Source of the DNA: Bacteroidia bacterium
GTDB taxonomy: Bacteria > Bacteroidota > Bacteroidia > B-17B0 > Aurantibacillaceae
NCBI GenBank assembly: GCA_025362575.1
Contig: JANYIQ010000292.1
Location: 1 to 37,076 of the forward strand
DNA: 37,076 bases
Direction of reading: 5' to 3'
In this document: positions 33,678 through 37,076 of the stretch, piece after piece
Layout: each line of letters starts with the position of its first letter
Numbering within the stretch: position 1 is the first letter of the stretch
Translations under genes and position numbers: made by a program
The notes under the pieces: model-generated
Seen by the model: the letters and a program-made list of their open reading frames with translations, nothing else
What the model was told of the DNA's origin: nothing
The model's database searches: none

Positions 33678-34584
33678 GTTACCTGCTGGTTTTATGTCAC
33701 AATATAAGCCCACGAATATACCCTTTGATGTCGTCCGATTGTGTTAGGTCGAAGTTGTTTAATTTTTTACTTATTGAAGTCAGCTTATTGATGTTAATGT
33801 TTGCGGTTAGTAAAATTTGTTTTTTTAGACGCCTTCTAATAACCGTGTCCTTTGAGATAAAATTAAGTCGTACAAATAGTGTTTGGTAATTAGCAAAAAG
33901 GGCCAAAGGATAAATAAAGGGAATTAGAAAGAGTGTCAAAACTATTGGTAATGAAAACGAGAATAAATTTTTGGAGTCGAATAGCTTGTTTGGCATTGAA
34001 AACGTCTTATAGGTCACGTACACAAGTACTGTGAGCCCAAACAAGGAGAGAATATTCTTTAGCAATTTTGTCACTTGTTCGTTTTTTTTGTCGGTCTCCG
34101 AAACTGTCTGCATGAGAACGACAAGAAGTAAAAATGGAAGCAAGATTAATTCAGTAAGTAAACTAAAGGTGTACAGATTAACTATGAATTCAATTATTAT
34201 TGTCCACTTTACGCTTTCCTTAATTACAGTTTTAAAAAATGAAAAGTCTTTTGCCTTATTGATAGAAAAGAAAAGAACTAAAGCGACACCAAAAAACCAA
34301 AATATAGTGTCTTTAAGAAGTGATTTGTCCCAAAGGTCGACTTTATAAAACAAAAAAATTACAACGCAAATGAAACTTACTTGTAAAAGAAAAGGAATTA
34401 CGATTTGTTTGTCTAAAAAAGTCGCAACTAAATTTAAAAAACCTTTTCCGACGCCTTTAGCAAAAAGTAATAAAAATGTCGCGAAGAGTCCGAGCCAAAT
34501 TAGGAAAGCCAATTCGCGAGTAGAAAATATGTCGAGAATTGCTTTCATTGTCGAGAAGTGTCCTTCGTCAAACTTGCTGGTAAC
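33678..34584. mobile_element. Second single-gene unit bounded by an imperfect 19-bp inverted repeat (14/19)
   Basis: Left end 33678-33696 reads GTTACCTGCTGGTTTTATG; right end 34566-34584 on the other strand reads GTTACCAGCAAGTTTGACG. The first six bases are identical and begin GTTA like the repeat of the neighbouring unit. It holds one membrane-protein gene, whose stop directly abuts the left end. Confidence 0.4.
33697..34548 (-). CDS. Multi-pass membrane protein of unknown function
   Basis: The 283-residue protein has about seven to eight hydrophobic segments (including AFLIWLGLFATFLLLFAKG, FLLQVSFICVVIFLFYKVD, LLPFLLLVVLMQTV and LPIVLTLFLIPFIYPLALFA) and a soluble Lys/Asn-rich C-terminal part of about 60 residues after the last helix. 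The opening MKAILDIFSTRELAFLIW resembles hypothetical proteins I have seen in accessory islands of varied bacteria; no function is known to me. Base composition is more AT-rich than that of neighbouring housekeeping genes. It occupies the second inverted-repeat unit alone. Confidence 0.7.
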   Translation of the reverse strand: MKAILDIFSTRELAFLIWLGLFATFLLLFAKGVGKGFLNLVATFLDKQIVIPFLLQVSFICVVIFLFYKVDLWDKSLLKDTIFWFFGVALVLFFSINKAKDFSFFKTVIKESVKWTIIIEFIVNLYTFSLLTELILLPFLLLVVLMQTVSETDKKNEQVTKLLKNILSLFGLTVLVYVTYKTFSMPNKLFDSKNLFSFSLPIVLTLFLIPFIYPLALFANYQTLFVRLNFISKDTVIRRRLKKQILLTANININKLTSISKKLNNFDLTQSDDIKGYIRGLIL

Positions 34585-34645
34585 TTACTTATAGGTGCTG
34601 TTTTTTAGCGCCAATTCAACAAGCCTTTGTGTGCTTAGAGAATGT

Positions 34646-35353
34646 TTAGTGCTCTTCTTCTTCAAAGCCAAAACTTTCGGCTCCGTCGGCATCATCCATA
34701 TCATCACCAAGATCGGCGTCTGCTTCTTTTTCATCATCAGCATCGCCTTCTTCTCCTTCAAGTGTGCTCAGGTCGTCTTCTTCTACGCCGTGTACTTCAG
34801 TATTTAAGGGTGCTTTGTAAGCTTCGGTATCATCATCGTCATCATGATCAGCTGCGCCGCCTAAAAGGGCTGCCAATGCAAGATCGCCGGCTGCTTCGTC
34901 TTTTATGATGGGAACAACTTTGTACTGTTTTGGTGCAGTACCAACTGTTTTTGTACAGGCCGGGTATTTTGTTTTAGGATTCTCGTTCTCGATCTTCATC
35001 ATCTCTATCATAAAACTCCACTGCGCCTGAGGATCGAATACGTAAACAAATCGCTGATGTGGTGCATCAATGTATTTCGCAATTTTTATGGTCGACATTA
35101 ATTTTTTTGGCGGTGCATTTTTCTTAATATCAATTTCATCGTGCGGCAGATCAGCTTCACGCAAAGTAATTTCTTGTCCCTTACGCCAGTAATCGTCGCT
35201 CACAAAAAAAGAAGCCGCATGTTTTTTATCAAACTTAAAAGCATCCTGTATGGCATCGTGAAACTCTTCGAAGGTTTGTCCTGATTTAATGTCTATATCT
35301 CTATAAACATCTTCGTTATCTTCTAGTATCACTCTAAATCTGTAGATCGCCAT
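34646..35353 (-). CDS. Plasmid pRiA4b ORF-3-like protein with a highly acidic tail
   Basis: Residues 1 to about 150 of this 235-residue protein match the pRiA4b ORF-3/IS1096-passenger family (PF07929): MAIYRFRVILEDNEDVYRDI, FEEFHDAIQDAFKFDKKHAA, FFVSDDYWRKG and FVYVFDPQAQWSFMIEM. The name comes from genes found on plasmids and an insertion sequence, but most members are chromosomal and of unknown role. From about residue 165 on the sequence is almost entirely Asp, Glu, Ala and Gly, including five Asp in a row, giving a large negative charge and probable disorder. No transposase is next to it. It follows the GT2 gene by 55 bases across a tandem repeat. Confidence 0.82.
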   Translation of the reverse strand: MAIYRFRVILEDNEDVYRDIDIKSGQTFEEFHDAIQDAFKFDKKHAASFFVSDDYWRKGQEITLREADLPHDEIDIKKNAPPKKLMSTIKIAKYIDAPHQRFVYVFDPQAQWSFMIEMMKIENENPKTKYPACTKTVGTAPKQYKVVPIIKDEAAGDLALAALLGGAADHDDDDDTEAYKAPLNTEVHGVEEDDLSTLEGEEGDADDEKEADADLGDDMDDADGAESFGFEEEEH

Positions 35354-35382
35354 TTTATTCTTTCTTCTATAACTTTAAACTT

Positions 35383-35410
35383 ATCTCTTATAACTCATCT
35401 CTTATAACTC
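35383..35410. repeat. Exact tandem duplication of a 14-bp unit
   Basis: ATCTCTTATAACTC occurs twice in direct succession (35383-35396, 35397-35410). Related copies are at 30513-30534 and 26752-26791. It starts at the stop codon of the glycosyltransferase gene. Confidence 0.75.
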
Positions 35411-36158
35411 ACTTCCTCATTTTATAAATTTCCGACTTCATCAATCCCAACTTATTAAAAAAGTGAGTTAAGGATGTGCCTAAAACACCCATCCCATATT
35501 TTGAACTGCGTGCAAAGTTTATTGAACTTGCTTCAGGAAAATATTTGGTAGGGCAAGTAACTTCAGCAATTTCAAAACCGGCGTAAAAAATTTGAGAGAT
35601 CATTTGATTATCGAAAACAAAATCATCTGAGTTAGCGTGGTAATTAATTTTCTCTAAAACCTCGCGCGAAAAAGAACGGAAACCGGTATGGTATTCAGAT
35701 AATTTCTGATTCACTAAAATATTTTGTGTTAAGGTCAGCATTCGGTTAAAAATGTATTTATACATAGGCATGCCTCCTTTTAAGGCTCCTTTACCCAAAA
35801 TACGTGAGCCAAAGGCAACAGGATACAGGTCGTTGGCAATTATATAGCTTAAACTGTGTATCAATTTAGGGGTATATTGGTAATCTGGGTGTAGCATCAC
35901 CACAATATCAGCTCCTAAACCAAGTGCTGTATCATAACAGGTTTTCTGATTACCGCCGTAACCTTTGTTCTTTTCATGACTGATAACATGCTTAATGCCC
36001 AGTCCCCGCGCCACTTCCACGGTATTATCCTTGCTGCAGTCATCTACAAGTACTACTTCGTCAACAATGTCGAAGGGAATTTCTTCGTAGGTTTTTTTAA
36101 GTGTAAGGGCCGCATTATATGCAGGCAATACCACCACTATTTTCTTGTTATTGATCAT
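35409..36158 (-). CDS. Family 2 glycosyltransferase (polyprenyl-phosphate sugar transferase type)
   Basis: The 249-residue protein has a GT-A fold of the DPM1/dolichyl-phosphate-sugar synthase type: KKIVVVLPAYNAALTL at the start, DEVVLVDDCSKDNT near residue 33, EKNKGYGGNQKT near 62, MLHPDYQYTP near 88 (the metal-binding Asp), and SEYHTGFRSFSREVL near 153. Such enzymes move a sugar from a nucleotide donor to a lipid carrier or to a surface glycan at the inner face of the membrane. There is no C-terminal membrane domain; the end (LGTSLTHFFNKLGLMKS) may be a peripheral helix. A perfect TATTTTTG element lies 11 bases upstream of the ATG. Confidence 0.88.
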   Translation of the reverse strand: MINNKKIVVVLPAYNAALTLKKTYEEIPFDIVDEVVLVDDCSKDNTVEVARGLGIKHVISHEKNKGYGGNQKTCYDTALGLGADIVVMLHPDYQYTPKLIHSLSYIIANDLYPVAFGSRILGKGALKGGMPMYKYIFNRMLTLTQNILVNQKLSEYHTGFRSFSREVLEKINYHANSDDFVFDNQMISQIFYAGFEIAEVTCPTKYFPEASSINFARSSKYGMGVLGTSLTHFFNKLGLMKSEIYKMRK

Positions 36159-36168
36159 AATATTTAAA

Positions 36169-36176
36169 CAAAAATA
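36169..36176 (-). promoter_or_regulatory. Bacteroidota -7 element TATTTTTG before the glycosyltransferase
   Basis: Perfect TAnnTTTG on the minus strand, ending 11 bases before the ATG at 36158. No clear -33 TTTG is seen. Confidence 0.45.
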
Positions 36177-36239
36177 ACAATTTTGATTAAAGTATGGTTA
36201 TGTAATTTTTTAAATTTCGACGTATCTTAGGCCTTTATT

Positions 36240-37076
36240 GTGGCTTTTAAAAAATTACATAGCTTATTGGTAAAATCGTTTTTACCGCCCTTTATCATTA
36301 CCTTGTTTGTAAGCGTGTTTTTGTTCTTTTTAGTGGAGATCGTTATTACATATTTAGACGAACTTATCGGCAAGGGCCTGAGTTTTTGGGCTTTATTGGA
36401 ATTGTTCTTTTATGCCTGGCTCACCATTATCCCTCAATGCATCCCTCTGGCAGTGCTGCTTGCATCAATTATGACTCTTGGGGGACTGGCCGAAAATTAC
36501 GAGCTGGCTGCCATGAAATCGGCAGGGCTGTCTCTTTTTAAAATATTAAGACCTCTTTTTGTGACCGTGCTTGTTTTGGGTGCGGTAACTTTTGGCTTCA
36601 ATAATTACATTTTGCCTAAGGTTTCCTTAAAATTTCAAACAATGTTGTGGGATGTAAGACAGGCCAAACCCGCCATGAACATTAAGGAGGGTATATTTTA
36701 CAATAAAATTAACGGCGACAGTTACTCGATGCGGGTAGGCAAGAAAGGCAAGGACGGACATGCCATAAAAGATGTTATTATTTTCGACCATTCGGCCCGA
36801 ATTGGGAATAATATTCAGCTTTACGCGGATAGCGGAAGCATGAACATGACCGCTGACACCAATTACCTGGTGATAAAGTTAAATGATGGAAACCGTTATG
36901 AAGAAATGGTGCCGGATCCCGGACATAAATTGAGCAAACCCTTATCACAATTAAATTTCAAGGAACTCGAAGTTAATATTGAGTTAACCGATTTTAAATT
37001 AAAACGCACCGACGAAAAATTATTTGGCGGCTACAGCGAAATGATGAACGTGTGGCAGATCGATCGTGAGATCGAT
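36240..37076 (+). CDS. LptF/LptG-family permease, N-terminal part (runs off right edge)
   Basis: The frame starts at GTG 36240, after an in-frame stop at 36228-36230, and stays open for 279 codons to the window end. The N-terminal part has three membrane helices (LPPFIITLFVSVFLFFLVEI, then WLTIIPQCIPLAVLLASIMT, and LFVTVLVLGAVTFGF). The segment GLAENYELAAMKSAGLSLFK is the conserved cytoplasmic loop of the LptF/LptG (YjgP/YjgQ) family that contacts LptB. After it comes the start of the periplasmic beta-jellyroll (EGIFYNKINGDSYSMRV onward). LptFG lifts lipopolysaccharide from the inner membrane. Which of the two paralogues it is cannot be told from this part. Confidence 0.88.
   Translation, partial: MAFKKLHSLLVKSFLPPFIITLFVSVFLFFLVEIVITYLDELIGKGLSFWALLELFFYAWLTIIPQCIPLAVLLASIMTLGGLAENYELAAMKSAGLSLFKILRPLFVTVLVLGAVTFGFNNYILPKVSLKFQTMLWDVRQAKPAMNIKEGIFYNKINGDSYSMRVGKKGKDGHAIKDVIIFDHSARIGNNIQLYADSGSMNMTADTNYLVIKLNDGNRYEEMVPDPGHKLSKPLSQLNFKELEVNIELTDFKLKRTDEKLFGGYSEMMNVWQIDREID

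Noticed and set aside
34595-34908. Plus-strand open frames opposite the acidic tail of the pRiA4b-like gene
   Set aside because: They are antisense shadows of the Asp/Glu-rich codons and give Arg/His/Leu or Phe/Ser-rich nonsense without family features.
34646-35353. Insertion sequence of the IS1096 type
   Set aside because: Only the passenger-family name points that way. No transposase, terminal inverted repeats or target duplication is seen around this gene.

Overview
The window is a stretch of chromosome from a member of the Bacteroidota, probably of the Flavobacteriia/Sphingobacteriia kind. The evidence is a moderately AT-rich sequence with almost no Shine-Dalgarno sites, several promoters of the TTTG / TAnnTTTG type used by this phylum, a secreted protein with a type IX secretion (T9SS) C-terminal sorting domain, a PorE-like OmpA protein, and a cytochrome oxidase cluster with tandem subunit III genes. 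No rRNA, tRNA, CRISPR array, integrase or transposase was found. No gene-free stretch exceeds 300 bases; the longest is 238 bases upstream of the HU gene.

Layout. 1-9.7 kb: the 3' end of an unrecognised gene, a lactonase-family beta-propeller, an unknown secreted protein, a MORN/DUF6624-like lipoprotein, enolase, a mitochondrial-type citrate synthase, MnmE, a START-domain protein and a YdcF-like protein. 9.8-18.7 kb: a 1158-residue T9SS cargo with Asp-box propeller repeats, an AddA/RecB-type helicase-nuclease and a PorE-like protein. 18.8-23.4 kb, all on the minus strand: an ABC exporter half with a degenerate ATPase site, then heme O synthase, two oxidase subunits III and subunit IV. 23.5-26.8 kb: acyltransferase, DUF3108 protein, a tandem pair of tiny cysteine-patterned lipoproteins and an AcpH-family phosphodiesterase. 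26.8-32.1 kb: LolD directly coupled to a DASS transporter, methionyl-tRNA formyltransferase, HU and a TPR signalling-type protein. 32.2-34.6 kb: a J-domain/KTSC fusion, a two-helix membrane peptide, and an accessory island of two single-gene units, each bounded by inverted repeats. 34.6-37.1 kb: a pRiA4b ORF-3-like protein with a very acidic tail, a GT2 glycosyltransferase, and the start of an LptF/LptG permease that runs off the right edge.

Most of the window is housekeeping: glycolysis and TCA entry, tRNA modification and formylation, respiration, envelope lipids and lipoprotein export. The less ordinary parts are the island at 32.99-34.64 kb with its inverted repeats, the twin small lipoproteins, the J-KTSC fusion, the mitochondrial-like citrate synthase, the ABC half-transporter lacking both the catalytic Glu and the switch His, and a 14-bp repeat family found at gene 3' ends. 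Many genes start with GTG or TTG, and several have a -7 element only a few bases upstream, suggesting very short or absent 5' leaders.
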